The notes beneath the pieces are model-generated. The model had not been told where the DNA came from, did no database searches, and saw only the letters and a list, made by a program, of their open reading frames with translations. A stretch of DNA of 64,000 nucleotides from the NCBI GenBank assembly GCA_963737225.1, contig CAVTSA010000002.1, positions 310,001 to 374,000 of the forward strand. Direction: 5' to 3'. How positions within the stretch are numbered: position 1 is the first letter of the stretch; the number at the start of each line of letters is the position of its first letter. Shown piece after piece: positions 1-7,181 of this stretch. The position numbers and the translations under genes are program-made. This DNA comes from CAVTSA01 sp963737225. GTDB taxonomy: Bacteria > Chloroflexota > Dormibacteria > Dormibacterales > Dormibacteraceae.

Positions 1-208
1 GCAAGGCGAGGCGCTGCCCGACGCGCTCATCCCGGAGAGCGCGGTCTTCGTGGTGGGGGACGAGACGGCGGGCGTGTCGCCCGAGGTGGCGGCGCTGGTG
101 GAGTCCTGGCTGTCGATCCCGATGGCGCCCGGCGTGGAGTCGCTCAACGTGGCGACGGCGGTCGCGATCCTGGGTTACGAGCTGCGCCGGCGGACCCTCG
201 CCTCCTGA
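1..208 (+). CDS. SpoU/TrmH-family RNA 2'-O-methyltransferase, C-terminal fragment
   Basis: The gene enters from the left edge; only the last 68 codons are present, ending in TGA. The fragment reads FVVGDETAGVSP and then IPMAPGVESLNVATAVAI. These correspond to the last two conserved SpoU-family motifs, the knotted SAM-binding loop and the catalytic-domain closure with the SLNV core. The family transfers a methyl group from S-adenosylmethionine to a ribose 2'-OH in rRNA or tRNA. The N-terminal substrate-recognition part lies outside the window, so the target RNA cannot be stated. The family call is firm. Confidence 0.88.
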   Translation, partial: QGEALPDALIPESAVFVVGDETAGVSPEVAALVESWLSIPMAPGVESLNVATAVAILGYELRRRTLAS

Positions 209-270
209 CGATCCGGTCGGGCTCGGCTAGGATCGGAGGGATCGACGGGATTGCACCTGAGGAGGGCAGG

Positions 271-816
271 ATGGCGAGCACGATCACGACGACATCACCG
301 GCGGCGCTCGCGCCGGACTGGCCGGTGGAGCTCTATGCCGTCCTGCGGAACCATGGGATCACGCAGTTCGGATATGTGCCCGACGCCGGGCACAAGGTCC
401 TGATCGAGCTCGCGCTGGCCGATCCAGAGGTGCACGCGATCCCTCTGACGACGGAGGAGGAGGGCGTCGGCGTGATCGCGGGCGCGGACCTGGGTGGCGC
501 CAGGGCGGTGCTGCTGCTGCAGAGCAGCGGCGTGGGGAACTGCGTGAACTTCCTCTCGCTGGTCAAGGCCGCGCGCTTCCCGATGCTCCTCGTGGTCAGC
601 ATGCGGGGAGATTTCGGAGAGGGCAATCCGTGGCAGTATCCGATGGGGCAGGCGGTGGAGCCGGCGCTGCATGCGATGGGCGTCGTCACGCTGCGCGCGG
701 ATCACGCCGATGACGTGGTGCCGATGGCCAACGCGGCGGCGGACATGGTCTACCAGGGCGGGCAGGCGGTCGGTCTCCTGCTGACCCAACGGCTGATCGG
801 CGCCAAGCAGTTCTGA
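271..816 (+). CDS. comD: Sulfopyruvate decarboxylase-like alpha subunit (TPP enzyme, Pyr domain)
   Basis: A 181-residue protein matching the short stand-alone N-terminal (Pyr) half of thiamine-diphosphate decarboxylases. It contains YVPDAGHKVL near residue 35 and TTEEEGVGVIAGADLGG near 60, where the conserved glutamate that activates the thiazolium sits. LLQSSGVGNCVNFLSL follows near 83. In ComDE this subunit pairs with a separate PP-domain subunit, and the next gene (18 bp downstream, same strand) is exactly that. ComDE converts sulfopyruvate to sulfoacetaldehyde. Phosphonopyruvate decarboxylases are close relatives, so the substrate is inferred. An AGGAGGG ribosome-binding site lies 7 bp before the ATG. 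A ComB-like gene at 37.1 kb makes the sulfonate assignment more attractive. Confidence 0.78.
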   Translation: MASTITTTSPAALAPDWPVELYAVLRNHGITQFGYVPDAGHKVLIELALADPEVHAIPLTTEEEGVGVIAGADLGGARAVLLLQSSGVGNCVNFLSLVKAARFPMLLVVSMRGDFGEGNPWQYPMGQAVEPALHAMGVVTLRADHADDVVPMANAAADMVYQGGQAVGLLLTQRLIGAKQF

Positions 817-833
817 GCAGGGGAGTCGGGGAG

Positions 834-1451
834 GTGGAGATGCGGGACCAGGCGACCGACCCGAGCGCGCGCGACTTCTCCCTGGACCGCAACACGGCGG
901 TGCCGGCGTTGCTCGGCCGGCATCAGGACTTTCTCATCGTCACCGGCCTCGGCGGCCCGGCGAAGGACGTGGGGGCGGTGGCGGCGGACAGCCCGCAGGT
1001 CTTCACGATGGCGGGAGCCATGGGCGCCGCCGTCTCCATCGGCCTCGGACTCGCACTGGCTCGCCCGGAGCGGCAGGTGCTGGTGGTCACGGGCGACGGT
1101 GAGCTGCTGATGAACGTCGGGGCGCTGGCGACGGTCGCGGTGGCGGCTCCCCGCAACCTCTCGATCCTGTGCGTCGACAACGGGCGGTATGGCGAGACCG
1201 GTTACCAGATGACACACACGGCGCTCGGTACCAGCCTGGAGCAGATGGCGCGGGGGGCGGGCTTCCGGAGCACGCTCACCGTCACCGGAGAAGAGCAGCT
1301 TGCCGCTGGCGCAGGCCTGCTGCGGTCCGGCGAAGGCCCCTCGCTGGTCGTCGTTCGCGTCGCGCCCACCGAGCCGCCCCCTTTCCGGCGGGACTTCGAC
1401 GGCGCCGCCGGCCGCCTTCGGTTCCGGGAGCACGTGCTCGGTATCCCCTGA
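834..1451 (+). CDS. comE: Sulfopyruvate decarboxylase-like beta subunit (TPP enzyme, PP domain)
   Basis: A 205-residue partner of the preceding gene. The TPP pyrophosphate- and Mg-binding motif is visible as VTGDGELLMNVGALATVA near residue 84, running to a conserved asparagine (DNGRYGETG near 114). AGAMGAAVSIGLGLALA near 62 is the typical lead-in to the PP domain. Length and order (Pyr subunit, then PP subunit) match two-gene ComD/ComE rather than the fused enzymes. The start could be GTG 834 or ATG 840. The pair probably forms a heterotetramer or dodecamer in the cytosol, by family knowledge. Substrate specificity between sulfopyruvate and phosphonopyruvate is not decided by the sequence. 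Confidence 0.78.
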   Translation: MEMRDQATDPSARDFSLDRNTAVPALLGRHQDFLIVTGLGGPAKDVGAVAADSPQVFTMAGAMGAAVSIGLGLALARPERQVLVVTGDGELLMNVGALATVAVAAPRNLSILCVDNGRYGETGYQMTHTALGTSLEQMARGAGFRSTLTVTGEEQLAAGAGLLRSGEGPSLVVVRVAPTEPPPFRRDFDGAAGRLRFREHVLGIP

Positions 1452-1476
1452 GACCAGGGAACGGGCAGGGAAAGGG

Positions 1477-1536
1477 CAGAGTGTCCGCATTCCGACCCTA
1501 CCCGGGCGCCGGTAGCGTCCTACTGCGGACACTCTG
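1477..1536. repeat. Paired-palindrome element, locus 1 (13-bp inverted ends)
   Basis: The 13-bp arm CAGAGTGTCCGCA (1477-1489) returns as its exact reverse complement TGCGGACACTCTG (1524-1536). Each arm sits in an imperfect GAGTG...CACTC-type palindrome, about 41 bp apart. The element lies between two convergent genes, and its right arm encodes the last residues of Mug (PECPQ and stop). The same GAGTGTCCGC motif occurs twice at 37.88 kb. It could act as a bidirectional terminator hairpin, but there is no T-run. Confidence 0.7.
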
Positions 1537-2080
1537 GCGGCACGGACGTGGCGGCGCGGAGGCTGGCGAAAAGAGGGACCAGGTCGGCGAGCTGATGGTG
1601 CGCGTTGAGCCCGCTGGTGCTGGGGAGCACCCACAGCTGCGCGGGGCCGAGATCCTCCGGCTGGCGTCCCGGCTCGAGCACCGGGATGCCGAACGCCGTC
1701 CGCGCCGCGCCGATGCCGACGATCGCGACCGCGCGGGGCCTCCACTCCTCGACCAGGCCTCGCAGGCGCCGGCCACCTGCCCGGAACTCCTCCGCCGTCA
1801 GCTCGTCGGCACGGGCGGTCGCGCGTGCCACCAGGTTGGTGCAGCCGAGACCGTACTCGACCAGCGTCGCGTCCTCCTCCGGCGGCACCCGGCGCGGAGT
1901 GAACCCCGACGCATGAAGCGCCGGCCAGAAGCGGTTCCCGGGCCGTGCGTAGTGATGGCCCGCCCAACCCGAGAACAAACTCGGGTTGATCCCACAGAAC
2001 AGCACCCGCAGCCGCGGCGCGAGGACGTCGCGGATCGTGCGTCCGTAGGCCGCCGACAGCTCGGCGCGAGTCGGTCTCAG
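1520..2080 (-). CDS. mug: Mug-type G:T/U mismatch-specific uracil/thymine-DNA glycosylase
   Basis: The protein carries the diagnostic TDG/Mug active-site motif FCGINPSLFSGWAGHHYA followed by PGNRFWPALHASGF. Near the C-terminus LPSTSGLNAHHQ corresponds to the family's LPNPSGLNA DNA-intercalation loop. It removes uracil or thymine mispaired with guanine. Length from the proposed start is about 186 residues, slightly longer than E. coli Mug. No ATG, GTG or TTG lies in frame at a sensible distance. The nearest candidate is a CTG at 2080 that overlaps the TGA of the upstream smr gene, so the start is uncertain and an upstream indel is possible. The function call is strong; the 5' end is not. Confidence 0.82.
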   Translation of the reverse strand: MRPTRAELSAAYGRTIRDVLAPRLRVLFCGINPSLFSGWAGHHYARPGNRFWPALHASGFTPRRVPPEEDATLVEYGLGCTNLVARATARADELTAEEFRAGGRRLRGLVEEWRPRAVAIVGIGAARTAFGIPVLEPGRQPEDLGPAQLWVLPSTSGLNAHHQLADLVPLFASLRAATSVPPECPQ

Positions 2081-2418
2081 CGTCGGTATCGCCGCGATGG
2101 CTCGCCCGACCAGCGTTCGCGTCCGGGCCGGCCGTTCGGCTTCAGGTAGAGCACCAGCGAGCCCGCCTTCTCCCAGGTCCGGGTGCGGTCGACCCAGCGA
2201 TCGAACCGCCCGCCGGCCGCCAGCCGGCGCAGCTCCCACTTGATGCGGCCGCGGCCCTCGCTGACGGGCTCCTCCACGTCGGCCGCGCCGTGCACCAGCT
2301 CGACCGCCTCCCACCCGTTCGTCTGCGCCTCGCGCACCCGCATCGTCGAGAGCTCGAGCGCGGTCGTCACGTCGTGTCCGTGGAGGTCCACGCGGAGGGT
2401 GCGGGGAGACCTCGCCAT
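2077..2418 (-). CDS. Small Smr-domain protein
   Basis: A 113-residue protein beginning MARSPRTLRVDLHGHDV. The LDLHG-like motif (VDLHGHDVTTALE) and the later LVHGAADV plus a KWELRRLA stretch match the small MutS-related (Smr) domain, a DNA/RNA-nicking or ribosome-rescue endonuclease fold. The usual HGxGxG loop is changed (HGAADVEEP), so catalytic activity is uncertain. The C-terminal ATWEKAGSLVLYLKPN-like segment closes the domain. It overlaps mug by 4 bp and is probably co-transcribed with it. The ATG at 2418 is chosen because translation upstream turns arginine- and proline-rich. Confidence 0.72.
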   Translation of the reverse strand: MARSPRTLRVDLHGHDVTTALELSTMRVREAQTNGWEAVELVHGAADVEEPVSEGRGRIKWELRRLAAGGRFDRWVDRTRTWEKAGSLVLYLKPNGRPGRERWSGEPSRRYRR

Positions 2419-2502
2419 GGCTCCCAGCATCCCACGCCGGCGTGCAGGCGACCCGGTTGTCCCACAAAGGGGACGGAACCCAACCGGGCCGGCCGCCGTT
2501 TC

Positions 2503-2634
2503 ATGTGCGTGCTGACACGATTCGTGCTGCAGGTGGTGCGCCTGGTGCTGTTCCCAGTCGACGCCGCCGGTCCGTCTCGAAGCCGCCGCTACCTCCACCG
2601 CGCGCGCCTCGTGCTGCGCGACCGGATCGACTGA
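2503..2634 (+). CDS. Possible 43-residue protein with one hydrophobic helix
   Basis: An ATG opens a short frame (MCVLTRFVLQVVRLVLFPVD...) with a hydrophobic N-terminal helix followed by an arginine-rich tail ending LVLRDRID. It sits 58 bp upstream of ctaA on the same strand. Codon choice is GC3-rich like its neighbours. No family is recognised, and short open frames are common at this GC content. It is listed only as a candidate. Confidence 0.25.
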   Translation: MCVLTRFVLQVVRLVLFPVDAAGPSRSRRYLHRARLVLRDRID

Positions 2635-2692
2635 CCCCAGCCGCGCCGGTTCCCTCTGATCGCTCCACCGCCCCCGGCGGTAGTCTCGACGG

Positions 2693-3670
2693 GTGACGTC
2701 CAGAGACCTCGGCGTCTCCGGTGACCGGCCCCTCCTGCGGCACGTGGTCGCCTGGCTGGGGCTCCTCACCGCGCTCGGAATGTTCGTCGTCCTGATCGCG
2801 GGCGACACCGTGACCGACACCGGATCCGAACACGGCTGCGGCGCCTCGTGGCCACTCTGCCGTGGGCAGTTCATCCCCCAGTTCGCCGTCTCCACCGCGA
2901 TCGAGTTCACGCACCGGGCGCTGGTCGGCGTCGAATCCGTCCTGGTCGCGCTGCTCGTCATCGGGCTCCTCTGGCTCTACTGGAGGCGCACGTCGGCCTG
3001 GGTGATCTCGATCATCCTGGTCGGGACGCTGTTCCTGCAGGCCGGGCTCGGTGCCTGGGCGGTGCTGGTGCCGGTCAACGCGTGGATCCTGGCGACGCAC
3101 TTCGGGGTCTCGCTCCTCTGCTTCGCCGCGGCGCTGCTGGCGGCGGCCGCGGCGCGCTGGCCCGAGCGGATGCTGCGGCCGGAGCCCACGTCACGCGGCG
3201 TGGTCGCGGCCGTGTGGGGAAGTGCCGTCTATCTCTACGTGATGGTCTACAGCGGCGCCTACGTGGCCCACGCCGGGGCCGCGCTCGCGTGCGGCACCGA
3301 CTGGCCCGTCTGCACCCCGCTGGGGCCGCCGCAGCTGGTCGCGGTCAACCTGGTCCACCGCACCGGCGCCGTCATCACCACCCTGCTCGCGATCGGGCTG
3401 GTGCTCTTCCTCCGCCGGTGGGCGCCCGGTCGCCGGGACCTGATCGTCGGCGCCTGGTGGTTCCTGGCCACGGTGATCGCGCAGGCGCTCGCCGGCGGGG
3501 TGCTCGTCCTCAGCGAACAGGACCTTTTCGGGCAGCTGCTCCACGCGGGCGTGACGGCGTTCCCGTTCGGCGCCGTCGCCTTCCTCTGCTTCCGCGTCTC
3601 GCTGCGGCCCAGGGCGGCGGAGACGGCGCCCGGCACCGCCACGCTGGTCACCCAGCCGGCCCGGGAGTGA
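2693..3670 (+). CDS. ctaA: Heme A synthase, COX15/CtaA family
   Basis: A 325-residue polytopic membrane protein with about eight hydrophobic segments. It has the four heme-ligand histidines of the family: EFTHRALVGVES, ATHFGVSLL, NLVHRTGAV and LLHAGVTAF. Two extracellular cysteine pairs are visible, GCGASWPLCRG near residue 49 and CGTDWPVC near 200, as in Bacillus-type CtaA. The enzyme hydroxylates the C8 methyl of heme O to make heme A for cytochrome aa3-type oxidases. No ctaB or oxidase subunit lies next to it. The GTG at 2693 is the first start in frame. The call is firm and indicates aerobic respiration. Confidence 0.93.
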   Translation: MTSRDLGVSGDRPLLRHVVAWLGLLTALGMFVVLIAGDTVTDTGSEHGCGASWPLCRGQFIPQFAVSTAIEFTHRALVGVESVLVALLVIGLLWLYWRRTSAWVISIILVGTLFLQAGLGAWAVLVPVNAWILATHFGVSLLCFAAALLAAAAARWPERMLRPEPTSRGVVAAVWGSAVYLYVMVYSGAYVAHAGAALACGTDWPVCTPLGPPQLVAVNLVHRTGAVITTLLAIGLVLFLRRWAPGRRDLIVGAWWFLATVIAQALAGGVLVLSEQDLFGQLLHAGVTAFPFGAVAFLCFRVSLRPRAAETAPGTATLVTQPARE

Positions 3671-3738
3671 GCGCCGCCGCAGGCCGCGGGGCGCGGAGGA
3701 AGCGAGGCGTCCGGTCGCCGGCGCGCGGGCGGTTCCGA

Positions 3739-4885
3739 TCAGAACGCGTAGGCGTCGGGGCTCAGCGGGTGCGCAAACCGGGACGGGGACAGCGCCGCCA
3801 CGTCGAAAGGCTGCCGGCGTCCGGTGAGCTGAGCCGCCACCAGCTCTCCGATCGCGGGCGAGTGCATGAAGCCGTGACCTGAGAACCCGGCCGCGACGAA
3901 CAGACCTTCGACGCCCTCGATCGGGCCTACCACGCCGAGATCGTCAGGCGTCATCTCCCGGAGGCCGGCCCAGCCCGCGGCCAGCTCGGCATCCGCCATC
4001 GCCGGCAGGCGGGCCGTCAACAGCTCCACGATCCGGGGCGCCTCGTCCGGGCGGTACCGCGCGTCCCACCCGGGCTCGCTCTCGCGGTCGCCTCCTCCGA
4101 AGATGAGACCGGGGCCGTCGGGGTGGAAGTAGACGCCAGTCCCGCGGTCGATGACCATCGGCAGCTCCGGGCTGATCCCCGCCGGCCGGGTCGCCCGGTA
4201 GGCCTGCCGGTGGTGCGGCTCGATCGGGAGCGTGATCCCCAGCGGAGCCAGCACGGGCGCGGTCCAGGCGCCGGTCGCCACCACCACCACCTCCGCCGGG
4301 AAGTCGCGCTCACCGGCGCGGACCCCGATGACCCGGCCTCCGGACGTCGGTGAGGCGGGCGTCGCCCAGCCCCTCCAGCAGCGTCACCCGGCGGCGCCTG
4401 CACGCCCGGACGAGGGAGACCACGGCCGCGCCGGGATCGGCCAGCCCGTCATCGAGACCCAGCGTCCCGCCCAGGACCCCCTCGAGCCGCACGCCGGTGA
4501 GCCGGCGCGCGAGGTCGCGCTGCCCGAGCCGCTCCACCCGCGCCCCGAGCGAGCGCTGCAGCGACAGCGCCCGGTCGGCGCTCGCCATGTGCTCGGGCGA
4601 GGTGGCCAGGAAGAGGTATCCGGTCCGCCGGTAGGAGACGTCACCGCGGTAGCGCAATGACCACGTCCGCCAGTGCTCGAGGGCCAGCAGGGACAGGCGT
4701 ATGAGCACCGGGTTTCCGAACTGCACTCTGATGCCGCCCGTGGCCCGCATCGTCGAGCCCTCGCCGGCGCGCCCCCGATCGAGGACCGTGACGCGCCGGA
4801 CGCCTGCCTCGCGGAGGGCGTGCGCGATCGAAAGCCCGACGATCCCCGCCCCCAGCACCAGCACGTCGGCCGGTCGCTCCGCCAT
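3739..4885 (-). pseudogene. DadA/glycine-oxidase-family FAD oxidoreductase, disrupted by a frameshift
   Basis: The N-terminal part (4885 to about 4345) begins MAERPADVLVLGAGIVGLS with a clear Rossmann dinucleotide motif and an acidic strand end (VTVLDRG). The C-terminal part (4290 to 3739) reads VVVATGAWTAPVLAPLGI and AAGFSGHGFMHSPAIGELVA, the flavin-closing motif of DAO-family amine or amino-acid oxidases. The two halves are in different frames. Around 4331-4345 one base too many separates a reading ending in TDVRR from one continuing RVIGVRAGER. The total span is one base over a multiple of three. Either the gene is inactive or the assembly has an error. If repaired it would be about 380 residues, normal for the family; the substrate is unknown. 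Confidence 0.85.
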
Positions 4886-4962
4886 CGCGTCCCCCAGTGA
4901 AGCGCAACCCGCCCCCTTTCGCGCGGAACGGCGGTCATTCCCGGTGCGATAAGGTCCCTTCG

Positions 4963-5625
4963 GTGCGAAACGGGGGATCGGGTCCGCGCCGGAACCGGGT
5001 CGATCCCTGGGGCGACCTGCAGCGGGCGTCCGAGCGCGGGTGCTTCACCGGTAATCGGGGCTGCCTGGTCGACGATCGCGAACAGGTCGTGCGCCACCAC
5101 CAGTCCTCGGCGTGGATCATCTGCCGCCTCAGCTATCGCGGCTGGCGGGTGCCGCTGGCGCGGCCGAACGCGTGGACGCCGATCTTCTTCCTCGACGACG
5201 CGGTGGCCCTCGCGGCCGGGCACCGGCCCTGCGGTCTGTGCCGGCGCAGCGACCACCTCGCGTACCGCGACGCCGTTACCGCTGCATTGGGCCTCGAGCG
5301 CCCGCTGCTCACGCCGGACATCGACCGGCGCCTGGCGGCCGAGAGACTCAAACCCGGACGCGGCCTCGAGCGGGCCCGGGACCGGCGGACCTACCAGGCT
5401 CTCGCCCAGGATCTTCCCGATGGCACCGTGATCGTGGAAGGGGACACCCCCACGCTCGTGCTCGGCGAGCGCGCGTTCGCATTCTCCTTTGGCGGCTGGC
5501 AGCAGGCCGGTCCCAGGCCGGAGGGCAGGGTGACGGTCCTCACGCCCCAGACGTCGGTGAGTGCCCTCACGTCAGGCTTCCGGCCCTGGCTCCACCCGAG
5601 CGCCACGGATCAACCGGGGGCCTGA
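4963..5625 (+). CDS. Uncharacterised protein with an Ada-like metal-binding site
   Basis: About 220 residues from the GTG at 4963; an upstream GTG at 4897 would add 22 residues. The core VDPWGDLQRASERGCFTGN and RPCGLCRRSDHLAYRDAV is a conserved bacterial hypothetical family. GHRPCGLCRRSDH resembles the RPCKRC half of the Ada N-terminal zinc domain, with GCFTGNRGCLVD supplying two further cysteines. A Zn-Cys4 site like that of DNA-methyl-phosphotriester sensors is therefore plausible, but this is inference. No catalytic motif is recognised. It is transcribed away from the broken FAD oxidoreductase and convergent with the ancestral AhpD gene. Confidence 0.6.
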   Translation: MRNGGSGPRRNRVDPWGDLQRASERGCFTGNRGCLVDDREQVVRHHQSSAWIICRLSYRGWRVPLARPNAWTPIFFLDDAVALAAGHRPCGLCRRSDHLAYRDAVTAALGLERPLLTPDIDRRLAAERLKPGRGLERARDRRTYQALAQDLPDGTVIVEGDTPTLVLGERAFAFSFGGWQQAGPRPEGRVTVLTPQTSVSALTSGFRPWLHPSATDQPGA

Positions 5626-5694
5626 GGGCCGTTTCTGCACATTCCGCCCTTTCCGGGTCGGATAGAGGCGACGGTTTCTGCAGAAACGGACCTC
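5626..5694. repeat. Paired-palindrome element, locus 2 (TTTCTGCAGAAA type)
   Basis: GGGCCGTTTCTGCA on the left is answered by TGCAGAAACGGACC on the right. The GTTTCTGCA core at 5631 recurs 43 bp later at 5674, where it forms the perfect palindrome GTTTCTGCAGAAAC. Almost the whole 66-bp unit reappears in inverted orientation at 54.36-54.43 kb, including the internal CGGAATGTGCAG and CGACCCGGAA blocks. It lies between the 3' ends of two convergent genes, just outside the mobile element. Confidence 0.8.
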
Positions 5695-5708
5695 CGCCCC
5701 GGCACCGG

Positions 5709-5777
5709 TCAGGCGCCGGAGGTCAGCTCGGCGTACGTCTCCTTCGGCACCCGTCCCATCAGGTAGAACTCGGCGTT
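5709..5777 (-). pseudogene. Displaced original 3' end of the AhpD-like gene
   Basis: Read on the minus strand, this piece encodes NAEFYLMGRVPKETYAELTSGA and stop. Its first 18 residues are identical to the C-terminus of the intact gene at 20284-20886, which instead ends YAELQKQA. It has no start and is cut off at 5777, where element DNA begins. It is best explained as the tail left behind when the element integrated and supplied a replacement 3' end. Confidence 0.88.
5724..5777. repeat. Left attachment-site copy (54-bp direct repeat)
   Basis: The block starting CAGCTCGGCGTACGTCTCC and ending AACTCGGCGTT is identical base for base to 20299-20352. Immediately outside the block the two copies diverge completely. 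It covers codons for the last part of the AhpD-like protein, the usual position for a tyrosine-recombinase site that preserves its target gene. Confidence 0.9.
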
Positions 5778-5849
5778 CACGCCGCGCATAGCGCTGTGCC
5801 TGACGTTCAGACATCGGCACCATTTCGGGCCGGGTTATGCCGCATTCCA

Positions 5850-6026
5850 TCACAGCCCGTGCCTCCGCTGGATCCGCTCAGCCTCCTGGCGGGGCATGTG
5901 CCGCCCCTCGTCGAGCAGCTCCCGCTCCCGCTCGGCGCTAACGGCATGGAAGCGCCGCGGCGTCGCTGTGGGCGTCGGGGGCGGTTCAGGAGCCGCCCAC
6001 AGGTCGAGCTGGCCCTGATCGGTCAC
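5850..6026 (-). CDS. Small element protein of unknown function (58 aa)
   Basis: It begins at a GTG that overlaps the stop of the upstream zinc-ribbon gene (GTGA), showing translational coupling. The sequence opens MTDQGQLDLWAAPEP, continues with a proline/threonine linker, and ends in a charged helix HAVSAERERELLDEGRHM. No family is recognised. It is the last gene of the transfer operon and lies 72 bp from the left attachment repeat. The tight overlap argues that it is real. Confidence 0.5.
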   Translation of the reverse strand: MTDQGQLDLWAAPEPPPTPTATPRRFHAVSAERERELLDEGRHMPRQEAERIQRRHGL

Positions 6027-6205
6027 TGCCCCCGCTCCAGTCGCTTTTGCGCCTCGAACGCAGACACGAGGGCCTTGACCTGGGCATTGAGCTCGGACTG
6101 CCAGCGCACCATCGCCTCGACTTCCTTCTTGCAATTCGGGCAACACTTCGCACCGACCGATTTCGCGATGAAGAGGCAGTGGCAGACGAGGCACTCCTTG
6201 ACCAT
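6023..6205 (-). CDS. Zinc-ribbon/coiled-coil small protein (60 aa)
   Basis: MVKECLVCHCLFIAKSVGAK is followed by CCPNCKKEVEA, giving two CxxC knuckles near residues 6 and 24 that should bind one zinc. The second half (VRWQSELNAQVKALVSAFEAQ) is a regular amphipathic helix. The ATG overlaps the TGA of the sigma-factor gene as TGATG, so the two are probably translated together. Proteins of this size and pattern are typical accessory nucleic-acid-binding or anti-sigma-like proteins of mobile elements. A role modulating the neighbouring sigma factor is possible but unproven. Confidence 0.6.
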   Translation of the reverse strand: MVKECLVCHCLFIAKSVGAKCCPNCKKEVEAMVRWQSELNAQVKALVSAFEAQKRLERGQ

Positions 6206-6726
6206 CACGCGACCTCCCTCAGCCGCGTCACGCCCCGATGAACGAGGAGTTGCACCGCACCGCGGGTCTTGCTCATCGCGGTCGCGATCTCAGCCTGCGA
6301 GAGGTCGGACTGGAAGTAGAGCACCAGCGCCTCTCGCTGCAGCGGCGGCAGCTCGCCGATCAGGGCTCCGATGCGCCGGACCTCGACACGCCGGGCAACC
6401 CTCTCCTCGAAGTAGAAGCCGTCGCTCAGTTCCAGGTCATCGATGTTTTCAGCCGTCCGCTGCCGATAGTGGTCGATGATCGCGTGCCGGGCGATGCTGT
6501 ACAGCCACGCCGAGATGGGCTGGCCTCGATCTTCGTAGCGATCGATGGCCTGGAGCGCCTTGAGGAACACGTCGGAGGTGATGTCCTCGGCGGTCGCCCG
6601 ATCTCGGGTCTTCCGGTAGACGAAGCGGTAGACCCTGTCCACGTAGGTCTCGTAGACCTCGCCGAACGCCTCGCGAAGATCGGTCACGCCCGCGCCTCGG
6701 AGTGCCTGCCGGTCGGCCTCGATCAT
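6205..6726 (-). CDS. ECF-type RNA polymerase sigma factor carried by the element
   Basis: A 173-residue protein with the two-domain ECF layout. Region 2 is visible as VDRVYRFVYRKTRDRATAED followed by DVFLKAL and AWLYSIARHAIIDHYRQR (residues about 25-90). Region 4 is ELPPLQREALVLYF and SQAEIATAMSKTRGAVQLLV, the helix-turn-helix that reads the -35 box (residues about 118-165). GAGGAG lies 7 bp before the ATG at 6726. It is embedded in the transfer operon between the regulator remnant and small zinc proteins. The likely role is to direct RNA polymerase to element promoters, which would put transfer functions under private control. Confidence 0.85.
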   Translation of the reverse strand: MIEADRQALRGAGVTDLREAFGEVYETYVDRVYRFVYRKTRDRATAEDITSDVFLKALQAIDRYEDRGQPISAWLYSIARHAIIDHYRQRTAENIDDLELSDGFYFEERVARRVEVRRIGALIGELPPLQREALVLYFQSDLSQAEIATAMSKTRGAVQLLVHRGVTRLREVA

Positions 6727-7181
6727 CGTTGACTCCTCTTCATGCCGTGCCTTGCCTTCTCCAGCGCAGTTGCCGCCAGGTGGCGCCCCAGCGCGCGATC
6801 CACCGCGGCCGCCCGCCGATCTGCTGCCGCTCCCCACGCCGGCGGGCCTGCGCCGCTTGCCGTTTGAGCACCAGCAGGAAGACGAGGCGAGAGATCCGTA
6901 GCCGGCGCGGCGGCGCTTCCCCGCAGCTGCTTGGAGCAGTCGTCCGCGGAGCTCGTCGGGCAGCCCGAGCGCATCCGTCAGGCGGTTGACGGTGTAGCGG
7001 CCCGGTGACCGCTGGCTCCTCTCGAGCTTCCGCACCGTCGACACCGAGAGCCGGCCCGGGCCGCCGCTTGGCGCTGGGTGAGCCCAGCCGATCGCCGAGC
7101 CTCACGCAGCGCCGCGGCCAGCTCCGGGTCCAGCTTCCGCCTCGCGCGCCCGCACTCAGATCCGCCCGCGCGAGGTGTCAC
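6723..7181 (-). pseudogene. XRE-family regulator, frameshifted
   Basis: Starting at the GTG at 7181 (overlapping the FtsK-like stop as GTGA) the reading is KLDPELAAALREARRSAGLT, QRQAAARAG, the first half of a lambda-repressor-like helix-turn-helix. The second half, SVSTVRKLERSQRSPGRYTV and NRLTDALGLPDELR, continues in another frame after one missing base near 7055-7060. Beyond about 6905 the frame is ambiguous. A path ending GMKRSQR and TGA at 6723 would overlap the sigma ATG. Two compensating indels or assembly errors are needed. In intact form it would be a repressor of the transfer operon. Confidence 0.6.

Noticed and set aside
295..789. Minus-strand open frame opposite comD.
   Set aside because: Arginine/histidine-rich shadow without motifs, opposite a conserved TPP-enzyme subunit.
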